64,000 bases of DNA, from positions 27,183-91,182 of the forward strand of contig JBCBKU010000012.1 of assembly GCA_038521345.1 (NCBI GenBank), written 5' to 3'. A program made the translations under genes and the position numbers. Shown here one piece after another: positions 6,667 through 16,135 of the stretch; positions within the stretch are counted from its first letter, which is position 1; every line of letters starts with the position of its first letter. The stretch is from JBCBKU01 sp038521345 (GTDB taxonomy: Bacteria > Pseudomonadota > Alphaproteobacteria > Rhodobacterales > Rhodobacteraceae). The notes below the pieces were generated by a model. That model was not told the DNA's origin, searched no databases, and saw nothing but the letters and a program-made list of their open reading frames with translations.

Positions 6667-9600
6667 TTATCCCTGCAGGCGGCTGACCTCTAGCTCGCCT
6701 TCCTTCGCCGCTTTCATGGCGAGAGCGGCGGCATGGCAGCCGGCGGCCGTGGTGTAGTAGGGGATCTTGTCCATGAGCGCGACGGTGCGCATCGAGCGGC
6801 TGTCCTCCACCGCCTGGGCACCTTCTGTGGTGTTCATCACCAGCGCGACGCGTCCGTCCTTCATCACGTCGACGATGTTCGGGCGGCCCTCGTAGACCTT
6901 GTTGACCACCTCGGCCGCGATTTCGTGGCCTTCGAGGAAGGCCGCGGTGCCGCGGGTGGCGAGGATGGCGAAGCCGAGATCGGTGAGGATCCGCGCGGTC
7001 TCGGCCAGTTGGGGCGTCTTGTCCTCGGTCTTGATCGAGAAGAAGACCGCGCCGTCCTCGGGCTCGGGCAGCCGCGTTCCGGCACCGAGTTGTGCCTTGA
7101 GAAAGGCGCGAGGGAAGGAGGCGTCCGCCCCCATCACTTCGCCGGTCGAGCGCATCTCGGGGCCGAGAAGCGTGTCGACGCCCGGGAAGCGGGCGAAGGG
7201 CAGCACGGCCTCTTTTACGGCGAACGTGTCGGGGAAGGGATCCTTCAGCTCAAAGCCCGAGAGCGGTTCACCCGCCATGAGACGCGCTGCGATCGATGCG
7301 ATGGGCGAGTTCACCGCCTTGGCGACGAAGGGCACGGTGCGCGAGGCACGCGGGTTCACCTCGATCAGGTAGATCTCGCCGTCCTTGACCGCAAACTGTA
7401 CATTCATCAGGCCGCGGACGTTCAGCGCCTTGGCCAGCGCCTTGGTCTGGTTGGCAAGCTCGGCCGTGATCTCGGCAGGCAAGGCGTGCGGCGGCAGCGA
7501 GCAGGCGCTGTCACCCGAATGCACGCCGGCTTCTTCGATATGCTCCATGATCCCGGCCACGTGGGTTTCGGTCCCGTCGGCAAGCGCGTCGACATCGACC
7601 TCGGTGGCACCAGAAAGATAGCTATCGAGCAGGACCGGACTGTCGCCGGACACCTGGACCGCGTCCCGGATATAGCGGTTGAGTTGCGCGGGGTCGCGGA
7701 CGATCTCCATGGCGCGGCCGCCAAGCACGAAGGACGGCCGGATGACCAGCGGATAACCGATGGTCTCGGCTGCCTCGACCGCCTCGGCCTCGGAATGGGC
7801 GATGGCGTTGGCGGGTTGTTTCAGCCCGAGGTCCTGAACGAGTTTCTGAAACCGCTCGCGATCCTCGGCCGCGTCGATGGCATCGGGGGATGTGCCGAGA
7901 ATGGGAATGCCCGCGGCCTCGAGCGAATTGGCGAGTTTCAGGGGCGTCTGGCCACCGAACTGGACGATGACGCCATGAAGCGTTCCGGCCTCTTGTTCGA
8001 CCCGCAGGATTTCGAGGACATGTTCAAGCGTCAGCGGTTCGAAGTACAGCCGGTCGGACGTGTCGTAGTCTGTCGAAACCGTCTCGGGGTTGCAGTTGAC
8101 CATGATGGTCTCGTAGCCGGCCTCGGTCAGCGCAAAGCACGCATGGCAGCAGCAATAGTCGAACTCGATCCCTTGCCCGATCCTGTTCGGGCCGCCGCCA
8201 AGGATGACGACCTTTTTCGCGGTGCTTGGGCGTGCCTCGCACTCGACCTCGCCCATGACCGGGGTCTCGTAGGTCGAGTACATGTACGGGGTCTGCGCCT
8301 CGAATTCGGCAGCACAGGTGTCGATCCGTTTGAATACGGCTGTGACGCCGAGATTGTGGCGGGCGCGACGGATCTGATCCTCGTCGCGCCCTGTCAGGAG
8401 GGCAAGACGGGCATCTGTGAAACCCATCATCTTGAGGTGGCGCAAGCCCTCTTCGGTCACGGGCAGGCCGTTGCGGCGCACTTCGTCCTCGGCCGTGACG
8501 ATCTCGGCAATCCGGGCCAGAAACCAGGGATCGTATTCGGTCAGTTCCTGAATCTCGCCCTGTGAAAAGCCGTACCGCATGGCTTCTGCCGTGATCCGCA
8601 GGCGGTCGGGCGAGCGTTCGCCAAGGGCCCGGGTCACGGCCTTGTCGATGGCCTGCTGCGCCTCGGGTGTCTTGCCGGCAAGAAAACGTGTCCCGTTCTG
8701 GGTCTGGTATTCGACATCCGCCGCAGGGGGCATGCCGGGGATGGCGATCTCGTCGAACCCGGTCAGGCCCGTTTCCATCGAGGCCAACGCTTTTTGAAGG
8801 CTCTCGTGGATCGTGCGGCCGATGGCCATTGCCTCGCCCACCGATTTCATGGCCGTGGTCAGGATCGGCTCGGCGCCCGGGAACTTTTCAAAAGCGAACC
8901 TCGGGATTTTGGTGACCACGTAGTCGATCGTGGGTTCGAATGAGGCGGGTGTCACTTTTGTGATGTCGTTGTCCAACTCGTCGAGCGTGTAGCCCACGGC
9001 GAGTTTCGCGGCGATCTTGGCAATGGGGAACCCGGTGGCCTTGGAAGCCAGCGCCGAAGAGCGCGAGACGCGCGGGTTCATCTCGATCACGACCATCCGA
9101 CCATCGGCAGGGTTTACGGCCCATTGAACGTTGGATCCGCCAGTCTCGACGCCGATCTCGCGCAGAACGGCAATCGACCCGTTCCGCATGATCTGGTACT
9201 CTTTGTCGGTCAGCGTCAGCGCGGGTGCGACCGTGACGCTGTCGCCGGTATGCACGCCCATCGGGTCCACGTTTTCGATGGCACAGACGATGATCGCGTT
9301 GTCGGCCGTGTCGCGCACCACCTCCATCTCGAACTCTTTCCAGCCGAGAAGGCTTTCGTCGATCAGGATCTGGCCCACGGGGCTGGCATCAAGGCCGCCC
9401 TTGCAGATCGCGAGGTAATCGTCCCGGTTGTATGCGATGCCACCGCCGGTGCCGCCCAGTGTGAAGGCCGGGCGGATGATCGCCGGAAGACCCACGGTGT
9501 CGAGTGCGGCGACACAATCCTCGAGGCTTTCGGCAATGGTGGCCTTGGGGTTTTCCAGACCGATCCTGTCCATCGCCTCGCGGAACAGCTTGCGGTCCTC

Positions 9601-9978
9601 GGCCATTTCGATGGCTTCGCGGCGCGCGCCGATCATCTCGACCCCGAATTTGGCGAGCACCCCCATTTCCTCGAGTGCGAGCGAGGTGTTCAACCCCGTT
9701 TGGCCGCCCATCGTTGGCAGCAGCGCATCGGGACGCTCTTTCTCGATGATCTTGGCCACGATCTCGGGCGTGATGGGTTCGATATACGTTGCGTCCGCCA
9801 ACCCGGGATCGGTCATAATCGTCGCCGGGTTCGAGTTGACGAGGATGACCCGGTAGCCTTCTTCGCGCAGCGCCTTGCAAGCCTGGGCGCCAGAGTAGTC
9901 GAACTCGCAGGCCTGCCCGATAACGATGGGACCGGCACCGATGATCAGGATGGACTGGATATCGGTGCGTTTCGGCAT
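6667..9978 (-). CDS. carB: Carbamoyl-phosphate synthase large subunit
   Basis: 1103 residues, the usual size. It has two homologous ATP-grasp halves: the first begins MPKRTDIQSILIIGAGPIVI, the second repeats the element with VVILGGGPNRIGQGIEFDYC. Each half has its pre-ATP-grasp domain, and the C-terminus is the MGS-like allosteric domain (about 940-1100). With CarA, not in this window, it makes carbamoyl phosphate from bicarbonate, glutamine-derived ammonia and two ATP for arginine and pyrimidine synthesis. It is a stand-alone gene convergent with the RES toxin. No frame damage is visible. Confidence 0.98.
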   Translation of the reverse strand: MPKRTDIQSILIIGAGPIVIGQACEFDYSGAQACKALREEGYRVILVNSNPATIMTDPGLADATYIEPITPEIVAKIIEKERPDALLPTMGGQTGLNTSLALEEMGVLAKFGVEMIGARREAIEMAEDRKLFREAMDRIGLENPKATIAESLEDCVAALDTVGLPAIIRPAFTLGGTGGGIAYNRDDYLAICKGGLDASPVGQILIDESLLGWKEFEMEVVRDTADNAIIVCAIENVDPMGVHTGDSVTVAPALTLTDKEYQIMRNGSIAVLREIGVETGGSNVQWAVNPADGRMVVIEMNPRVSRSSALASKATGFPIAKIAAKLAVGYTLDELDNDITKVTPASFEPTIDYVVTKIPRFAFEKFPGAEPILTTAMKSVGEAMAIGRTIHESLQKALASMETGLTGFDEIAIPGMPPAADVEYQTQNGTRFLAGKTPEAQQAIDKAVTRALGERSPDRLRITAEAMRYGFSQGEIQELTEYDPWFLARIAEIVTAEDEVRRNGLPVTEEGLRHLKMMGFTDARLALLTGRDEDQIRRARHNLGVTAVFKRIDTCAAEFEAQTPYMYSTYETPVMGEVECEARPSTAKKVVILGGGPNRIGQGIEFDYCCCHACFALTEAGYETIMVNCNPETVSTDYDTSDRLYFEPLTLEHVLEILRVEQEAGTLHGVIVQFGGQTPLKLANSLEAAGIPILGTSPDAIDAAEDRERFQKLVQDLGLKQPANAIAHSEAEAVEAAETIGYPLVIRPSFVLGGRAMEIVRDPAQLNRYIRDAVQVSGDSPVLLDSYLSGATEVDVDALADGTETHVAGIMEHIEEAGVHSGDSACSLPPHALPAEITAELANQTKALAKALNVRGLMNVQFAVKDGEIYLIEVNPRASRTVPFVAKAVNSPIASIAARLMAGEPLSGFELKDPFPDTFAVKEAVLPFARFPGVDTLLGPEMRSTGEVMGADASFPRAFLKAQLGAGTRLPEPEDGAVFFSIKTEDKTPQLAETARILTDLGFAILATRGTAAFLEGHEIAAEVVNKVYEGRPNIVDVMKDGRVALVMNTTEGAQAVEDSRSMRTVALMDKIPYYTTAAGCHAAALAMKAAKEGELEVSRLQG

Positions 9979-10066
9979 GGGTCCCCCGGCGGCGTGGCGG
10001 ACGCGGCGGCGCCCAAATTGGCGGGGTTATAGCTACCGGTCGAGCAGGCGCAAGACGGCTCGGGGT

Positions 10067-11341
10067 TCAGCCGGGCTGTGGGGCGGAATTAGTCGCCTCG
10101 TGCGCAAATCTCTGGCTGAGCACCAGAGCCACGAAAAGGCTGAGAAAGAGTGGAACACCGACGAAAATCTGGGGGAACACGAGGCGCGGTGGATCGATCA
10201 GAACAATGTGCAGCGGTGTAGCAATGGCCAGCGCGACGGCGGCAACGATGGCAAGGCTGGCCCGGCCCGACACGAGCCCGGGCAGAAGCGCCAGAGCCGT
10301 CAGATAGTAGTGCGCCCAGCCGAGTGGCCCGAAAAGCGGGATGGCGAGGGCCAGACCGAAGGTCTGGACAGCAATCCGGCGGGGGCGGGGCAGCGTGCGG
10401 GTGGCGCACCAGAGGGCGACGAGGGCAAGGAGAAACCCGATCTTGGAAAGGGCCGAGATCCAGCCCGGTTTGGCGTAATGGTATTCACGCCCGGTATGAA
10501 GTGGTGCCGTCCCGGCGAGGGCGTCGGTCAGCTGATAGAGCGCGGGTTCCAGCGACCACGAGATGAACGCGATGTAGAGATGGCCCGAGATCGTCGCGAG
10601 GCGTTCAAGGTAGGTTGCGTGGAGGTCCCATCCCATCACCAGAACAGAAAGCGCGGCAATGGCGGCACCCGAGATCAGAAAGGCTGCTGTGGCGCGGAGG
10701 TTCCGGTCGGCGAGGAAGACAAGAACGAAGGCCGCAGGAGTGAGTTTGAGCGCCGCGGCAGCGGCGAGGGCCATACCGGCGGCAACGGACGCGCCTGCAC
10801 GCAGGCGTTCGATCGCCAGAAGCGTCAGAAATACGACGAGGATTTGTGTCTGGCCCAAGGCCAGCGCGGATTGGGCCGGCAGACCGAGGATGGCGAGGAT
10901 GGCGGCGGCGGCCATCCACTGGGTCAGGGATATGGGCCGCCCCATGATGCACCACCCGAGAAACGCGGCGCCGACGACGAGGGCTGCGTTCACGACGAGC
11001 GCTGCGTTCATCGCGACCTGCGGGTCGAGGCGTGCAAGCGGGGCCGCGGCGGCGGCAACCCAGGGGGGATAGATGAAGGGATAGGTCTGTTCGTCCGCAT
11101 GTCCGGCCGCTGAAAGCGCGGCCGACCAATCCGGTGGCATCTCGGGCGAAATGACGAGCGGCGGGGCGGCATATATCTGATCATTGGCGCCGTCGGCCCA
11201 GAAATGCCCGGCGAAGTAGAGCGCGGTGAAGTCGGTCGACCACGCGCCCCAATGCTGAGCTATTAGGACGGCACACGTCCCCAATGCGATAGCCCAAGCC
11301 ATCGCCGCATCGTTTGTCCGCTGATCCGTGGCCCCTTGCAC
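10067..11341 (-). CDS. GT87/DUF2029 family integral-membrane glycosyltransferase
   Basis: A 424-residue protein with about ten hydrophobic spans, of the DUF2029/glycosyltransferase 87 family (mannosyltransferase-like, polyprenyl-phosphate sugar donors). The periplasmic-side acidic first loop WSTDFTALYFAGHFWADG carries the Asp expected for a GT-C catalytic site, and YPFIYPPWV is the following family block. The start is GTG at 11341; ATG at 11302 is an alternative and neither has a strong ribosome-binding site. The sugar and acceptor are unknown. It lies downstream of cfa on the same strand, 75 bp apart, but a functional link is not evident. Confidence 0.8.
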   Translation of the reverse strand: MQGATDQRTNDAAMAWAIALGTCAVLIAQHWGAWSTDFTALYFAGHFWADGANDQIYAAPPLVISPEMPPDWSAALSAAGHADEQTYPFIYPPWVAAAAAPLARLDPQVAMNAALVVNAALVVGAAFLGWCIMGRPISLTQWMAAAAILAILGLPAQSALALGQTQILVVFLTLLAIERLRAGASVAAGMALAAAAALKLTPAAFVLVFLADRNLRATAAFLISGAAIAALSVLVMGWDLHATYLERLATISGHLYIAFISWSLEPALYQLTDALAGTAPLHTGREYHYAKPGWISALSKIGFLLALVALWCATRTLPRPRRIAVQTFGLALAIPLFGPLGWAHYYLTALALLPGLVSGRASLAIVAAVALAIATPLHIVLIDPPRLVFPQIFVGVPLFLSLFVALVLSQRFAHEATNSAPQPG

Positions 11342-11415
11342 GTCGGATGCGCCCCGTCTTGCCTATTCCCAAGGGTCTAGTAGCGGTTTGGGGCAAAAAC
11401 CGGGCGCCTCCGGTG

Positions 11416-12663
11416 CTATTCGGCGGCGTGTCGGGCGGCCTCCTCGGCATGTTCAGAGGCCACGGTCCCGCGGTAGAGATAGTCGCGGGTCAGCGGAACG
11501 GCGGATTGGTCGTGGGCCAGTTGGATCTGGAACACGGCCTGACGTCCGTGGCGGAAGGTCTGCTCGGACGCGATGAGATAGAAGCGCCACATCCGGCAGA
11601 ACCGCTCGTCATACAGCGCTGCCGCCTTGTCCCAGTTGGCCATAAACCGGTCGAGCCAAACGCGCAGGGTCTCGGCATAGTGCAGGCGCCAGATCTCGAT
11701 ATCCGTCTGGTACAGGCCCGAAGCCTCGATCGACGGCATCACTTCGGACAGCGCCGGTGCGTAACCGCCCGGGAAGATGTACTTGGTGATCCACGGGCTG
11801 GTGGACCCCGGCGGTTCCGGTCGGCCGATCGTGTGAATCAGGGCCACGCCATCCGGGCGCAGTTTGTCGGCCACATGGTTGAAGTACTCGCCATAATGCG
11901 GGACGCCCACATGTTCGAACATGCCGACCGACACGATCCGGTCGAAAGTTTCGTCGACATTGCGATAGTCGGTCAGGCGGAAATCGCACATGTTCGAAAG
12001 ACCCGAAGCCTCGGCCCGTTCATTGGCGATCTTGTGCTGCTCTTCCGACAAGGTGACGCCGACGACATGGGCGCCGTAGTCGCGTGCCAGCGTCATGCCG
12101 AGGCCGCCCCAGCCGCATCCGATATCGAGCACGCGCATGCCCGGCTGAATCAGGAGCTTTTCGGCGATATGGCGTTTCTTGGCCGCCTGTGCCTCTTCCA
12201 GCGTCATCGACGGGTCGGCGAAGTAGGCGCATGAATACTGCTTGTCTGTGTCGAGAAACAGCTCATAAAGCTCGGCCGAAAGGTCGTAATGGTGCGCCAC
12301 GTTCGACCGCGCCCGGGACCGCGGGTTGAACTGATGAAGGCGTTTCAGAAGGACCCGTAGGCGTCGCAGGGCCTGGTCCCACCAGGGTCCGCGATGCACT
12401 TCGAGGTTCTCGATCGCGATCCGGAGAAACCCGTGCAGGTCGTCGCCGTCAATGGTGAGTGTCCCGTCCATATAGGCTTCACCAGCCGCCAGTTCCGGGC
12501 TGCGAACCGCCTTGCGTAAAACATCGGGATCCGAGATGCGTACTGTGACCGGGTCGCCGGTGCCGTCGCCAAATGTCCAGACCGCCCCGTCGGGCAAATG
12601 AAAGATAAGCGTGCCCTTCCGCATGACACGCCGAAGAAATTGCTCGGTGAGCGTTGTCCACAT
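11416..12663 (-). CDS. cfa: Cyclopropane-fatty-acyl-phospholipid synthase family methyltransferase
   Basis: A 415-residue SAM-dependent enzyme expected to methylenate cis double bonds of membrane phospholipids. HYDL is at residues 125-128, followed by YSCAYF. The SAM motif VLDIGCGWGG is at 178-187, and MFEHVG and the C-terminal block TLRVWLDRFMANWD match the Cfa/mycolic-acid cyclopropane synthase family. I start at the ATG at 12663, preceded by AAGGGGGTG; the open frame upstream to 12888 shows no homology-like sequence. It diverges from aspS. Confidence 0.93.
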   Translation of the reverse strand: MWTTLTEQFLRRVMRKGTLIFHLPDGAVWTFGDGTGDPVTVRISDPDVLRKAVRSPELAAGEAYMDGTLTIDGDDLHGFLRIAIENLEVHRGPWWDQALRRLRVLLKRLHQFNPRSRARSNVAHHYDLSAELYELFLDTDKQYSCAYFADPSMTLEEAQAAKKRHIAEKLLIQPGMRVLDIGCGWGGLGMTLARDYGAHVVGVTLSEEQHKIANERAEASGLSNMCDFRLTDYRNVDETFDRIVSVGMFEHVGVPHYGEYFNHVADKLRPDGVALIHTIGRPEPPGSTSPWITKYIFPGGYAPALSEVMPSIEASGLYQTDIEIWRLHYAETLRVWLDRFMANWDKAAALYDERFCRMWRFYLIASEQTFRHGRQAVFQIQLAHDQSAVPLTRDYLYRGTVASEHAEEAARHAAE

Positions 12664-12878
12664 AATCACCCCCTTCGGACGCCCCCCGGCGCCACCCATG
12701 GTGTAGTTTTGTCCCCTCGCTCTGCGGGTCGGTTCTATTGCTAATGCGTGCCAACCCATTCTGCAGCGGCAACATTTTGTCCAACGAATCGCGACCTGTA
12801 AAGTTTTCCACACATCACAAGTGGACATGTGCATGTGTCTGCCGAGGCCGCACCGGCGCTGACGGGGGTCGCTTCGGG

Positions 12879-12907
12879 TTGACTTCACGGGCGCCGCGTC
12901 GTGTATC
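12879..12907 (+). promoter_or_regulatory. Possible aspS promoter
   Basis: TTGACT at 12879-12884, a 17-bp spacer and TGTATC at 12902-12907, 31 bp before the aspS ATG. The -35 is good, the -10 poor. The rest of the 275-bp cfa/aspS gap holds no gene I can support. Confidence 0.35.
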
Positions 12908-12938
12908 GGCGCGGATTTCGACCCCGGGAGAGCCGACG

Positions 12939-14723
12939 ATGCATGCCTACAGGAGCCATACCTGCGCCGATCTGACGAAGGCCGACGTGGGCAATACCGT
13001 GCGCCTCTGCGGCTGGGTGCACCGGGTGCGCGACCATGGCGGTGTTCTGTTCATCGACCTGCGAGACCACTACGGCATGACGCAGGTTCTGGCCGATCCC
13101 GACAGCCCGGTTTTCAAAGGGGTCGAGGCCGTTCGGTCAGAATGGTGCATCCGGATCGATGGCGAGGTAAAGGCGCGCGACGCGGCGTTGGTCAATCCGA
13201 AGATCCCAACGGGCGAGATCGAGGTTTTCGTACGCGATCTCGAAGTGCTGGGTGCGGCCGACGAACTGCCTCTTATGGTGTTCGGTGAACAGGAATACCC
13301 GGAGGAGACACGCCTTCGGTACCGGTATCTCGATCTGCGACGCGAGAAGATGCAGGCGAACATGACGCTTCGATCCGACGTGATTGCGGATGTGCGCCGC
13401 AGGATGTGGGATCTGGAGTTCCGTGAGTACCAGACGCCGATCATCACCGCGTCCTCGCCCGAGGGCGCGCGGGACTTTCTGGTGCCGTCTCGCCTGCACC
13501 CGGGTCGGTTCTATGCGCTTCCGCAGGCCCCGCAGCAGTTCAAGCAGCTTCTGATGGTGTCCGGATTCGACAAGTACTTTCAGATTGCCCCTTGCTTCCG
13601 CGACGAGGATCCGCGCGCGGATCGCAGCCCGACGGATTTCTATCAGCTCGACCTTGAGATGAGCTTTGTCGAACAGCAGGACGTCTTCGACACGGTGGCG
13701 CCGGTGATTGCAGGCGTCTTCTCGGCCTTTGGGGGCGAACGGGTGGTGGACGCGCCGGAAAGCTGGCCGCAGATTCCGTACGCGGACGCGATGCTGAAAT
13801 ACGGAACCGACAAGCCGGACCTGCGCAATCCGATTGAGATGCGGGTGGTGAGCGACCATTTCCGTGGCTCGGGTTTTGCGATCTTTGCCAAGCTGCTGGA
13901 GCAGGACGGGACCGAGATCCGGGCCATTCCCGCGCCCACCGGCGGGTCGCGCAAGTTTTGCGACCGGATGAACGCGTGGGCCCAGAAGGAAGGGCTGCCG
14001 GGGATGGGATACATATTCTGGCGTGAGGCCGAGGGCGGTATGGAAGCCGCCGGTCCGCTGGCCAAGAACATCGGACCCGAGCGCACGGAGGCGGTCCGCC
14101 AGCAGCTGGGCCTGGGCGTCGGCGATGCGGCGTTCTTCCTCGGCGGCAAGCCGGCCACTTTCGAGGCGGTCGCCGGGCGTGCGCGCCGCGTGATCGGCGA
14201 CGAGTTGGGTCTGACCGACCAGAACCGGTTCGCCTTTGCCTGGATCGTCGACTTTCCGATCTACGAGCAGGATGCCGAGACGGGTGCGATCGATTTCGAG
14301 CACAACCCGTTCTCGATGCCACAGGGCGGCATGGCCGCGCTTGAGGGTGATCCGCTGGCGGTCAAAGGGTATCAGTACGATCTGGCCTGCAACGGGTACG
14401 AACTGGTGTCGGGCGCGATCCGGAACCACAAACCCGAAATCATGCTGAAGGCGTTCGAGATCGCGGGATACGGCGAGAACGAGGTCAAGAACCGGTTTGG
14501 CGGTCTCTATCAGGCGTTCCAGTACGGGGCACCGCCCCACGGCGGCTGTGCGTTGGGCATCGACCGGATGGTGATGCTTCTGGCCGACGAAGAGAACATC
14601 CGCGAAGTCATTCTGTTCCCGATGAACCAGCGTGCCGAGGACCTCATGATGGGGGCCCCGTCCGAACCGTCGTCCGAGCAGTTGATGGAATTGAGTCTGC
14701 GCGTTCTGCCAAAGGACGACTAG
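12939..14723 (+). CDS. aspS: Aspartate--tRNA ligase
   Basis: A 594-residue class IIb synthetase with the bacterial layout. The N-terminal OB anticodon-binding domain begins MHAYRSHTCADLTKADVGNT. Class II motif 2 is FRDEDPRADRSP, the bacterial GAD insertion lies in the middle, and motif 3 is GIDRMVMLLA near the C-terminus. It charges tRNA-Asp; in many alphaproteobacteria it also mischarges tRNA-Asn for GatCAB, which cannot be decided here. I start at the ATG at 12939 (GGGAG upstream). The open frame from 12738 is non-coding leader. Confidence 0.97.
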   Translation: MHAYRSHTCADLTKADVGNTVRLCGWVHRVRDHGGVLFIDLRDHYGMTQVLADPDSPVFKGVEAVRSEWCIRIDGEVKARDAALVNPKIPTGEIEVFVRDLEVLGAADELPLMVFGEQEYPEETRLRYRYLDLRREKMQANMTLRSDVIADVRRRMWDLEFREYQTPIITASSPEGARDFLVPSRLHPGRFYALPQAPQQFKQLLMVSGFDKYFQIAPCFRDEDPRADRSPTDFYQLDLEMSFVEQQDVFDTVAPVIAGVFSAFGGERVVDAPESWPQIPYADAMLKYGTDKPDLRNPIEMRVVSDHFRGSGFAIFAKLLEQDGTEIRAIPAPTGGSRKFCDRMNAWAQKEGLPGMGYIFWREAEGGMEAAGPLAKNIGPERTEAVRQQLGLGVGDAAFFLGGKPATFEAVAGRARRVIGDELGLTDQNRFAFAWIVDFPIYEQDAETGAIDFEHNPFSMPQGGMAALEGDPLAVKGYQYDLACNGYELVSGAIRNHKPEIMLKAFEIAGYGENEVKNRFGGLYQAFQYGAPPHGGCALGIDRMVMLLADEENIREVILFPMNQRAEDLMMGAPSEPSSEQLMELSLRVLPKDD

Positions 14724-14779
14724 CCCCTCGTTTTCCCGGTCCGCCATGCTAGCCTGCCCGCATTTCAGGGGAGGTTTTT

Positions 14780-16048
14780 ATGGCTTTGAGATTGACCACG
14801 TGGAACATCGGCTGGTTCGGTCAGCTGCTGAAAGGGTTCACCCGCACGATCCCGACGAAATCGAAAGAGGTGCGGACGCGGGCCGGGAAAGCGCTTCAGC
14901 GCGAACAGAAAGAGCAGATTGCCGAAGAGATCCGGCGGATCGACCCGGATGTTCTTTGCATTCAGGAAGGACCCTCGACCGGTAATGTCCGCCGGCTTGA
15001 GGCCTTTTGTGACGACTTTCTCGACAGCCGCTGGAGTGTGGTCCTGCGCAAGGACGGCGACAGCTGGCTGATCTCGGGGTCGCAGGCGATCTATTATCTC
15101 GTGAAGTCGTCGCGGATGGACGCGTTGCAACCCAAGCTGTTGTCCCAGACCGCGTGGATCGAAGCGACCGAGCAAGAAAGCCGCGTGGATCCGAATGCCG
15201 AGGGCACGGGCGAGCACAAGCGGAAATGGCCCATTATCCATCCGCTCTTCAAACCGGATGCGGTGGCGGCATTGCCGGAGCCGGATACCGGCGATGACGA
15301 AGAGGGCGACGCGCAGCCGGACCTTGATGACCGCGAGCATTCGCACTGGCGCCATCCGCAGGTTCTGGTTCTGACGGTGGGCGGCAAACGGGTGGACCTG
15401 ATCGGGTGCCATCTCAAGTCGAAATTCGGAGGTGACGATTACGCCAAGGCGGGGCGACTGCGCCAGCAGGCAGAGGCGGGCGTGCCGATCACGGACGAGG
15501 ACGTCGCGCTGATCCGACAGGTCGAGCAGACCGCGGTGGAAAGCCGGATCAAGCTGTCGACCGAGATTGCCAATATTCGGTACTTTGTCGAACACCGGTT
15601 CCGGAACGAACCGCACCCGGCGCTGTTCATCCTTGGGGACTTCAACGATGGCGTCGGAAAAGAGGTGTTCGAGCGCAAGTACCTTTTTCACGACGCGATC
15701 TCGAATCTTCAGGGCGATGTTTTCTTCGCCCGGCGATTCCTGAACCATGGTCTCTTCGATTTCAGCCAGGGCGTTGGTGAGAACCACCGCTGGAGCGCGC
15801 GGTTTTCCGATGTCTGGGATCCCCGGCGTCCGCCCGAGATCCTTCTGGACCATATCATGTTCACCCAAGGTGTCGTCGGGGAAGAGGCGTTGTCGCGAAC
15901 CGGCCTGAGGGTCCGGTCCCATGCAGGGCGGGTCGAACACGAGATCCACAATGCCGTGAATGCGGTCTTTGACCGTGAAGAAGACCATACGAGCGACCAC
16001 CGGCCCGTGACGCTGGATGTGACGACTGCCGAGGACCTGATCGCCTGA
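14780..16048 (+). CDS. Endonuclease/exonuclease/phosphatase (EEP) fold protein
   Basis: A 422-residue protein with all EEP signatures: TTWNIGWFG at the N-terminus, CIQEG (metal-binding Glu), GCHLKSK, LGDFNDG, LDHIMFT and the final SDHRPVTLD. A charged insertion around residues 135-190 (rich in D/E) separates the first and second halves. No signal peptide is visible. The substrate cannot be told; the superfamily includes nucleases, phosphodiesterases and sphingomyelinases. It lies 56 bp after aspS and 87 bp before the DUF1800 gene. A second, shorter EEP protein is encoded at 43144-44166. Confidence 0.85.
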   Translation: MALRLTTWNIGWFGQLLKGFTRTIPTKSKEVRTRAGKALQREQKEQIAEEIRRIDPDVLCIQEGPSTGNVRRLEAFCDDFLDSRWSVVLRKDGDSWLISGSQAIYYLVKSSRMDALQPKLLSQTAWIEATEQESRVDPNAEGTGEHKRKWPIIHPLFKPDAVAALPEPDTGDDEEGDAQPDLDDREHSHWRHPQVLVLTVGGKRVDLIGCHLKSKFGGDDYAKAGRLRQQAEAGVPITDEDVALIRQVEQTAVESRIKLSTEIANIRYFVEHRFRNEPHPALFILGDFNDGVGKEVFERKYLFHDAISNLQGDVFFARRFLNHGLFDFSQGVGENHRWSARFSDVWDPRRPPEILLDHIMFTQGVVGEEALSRTGLRVRSHAGRVEHEIHNAVNAVFDREEDHTSDHRPVTLDVTTAEDLIA

Positions 16049-16135
16049 CCGCGCGGAGAATCGCCCACCGAGCGACGGAGTTTACGTTCTGTCCCGTAAG
16101 ATGACGCAAGGTGGCGCCGAGCGCGGAGGAGCGAT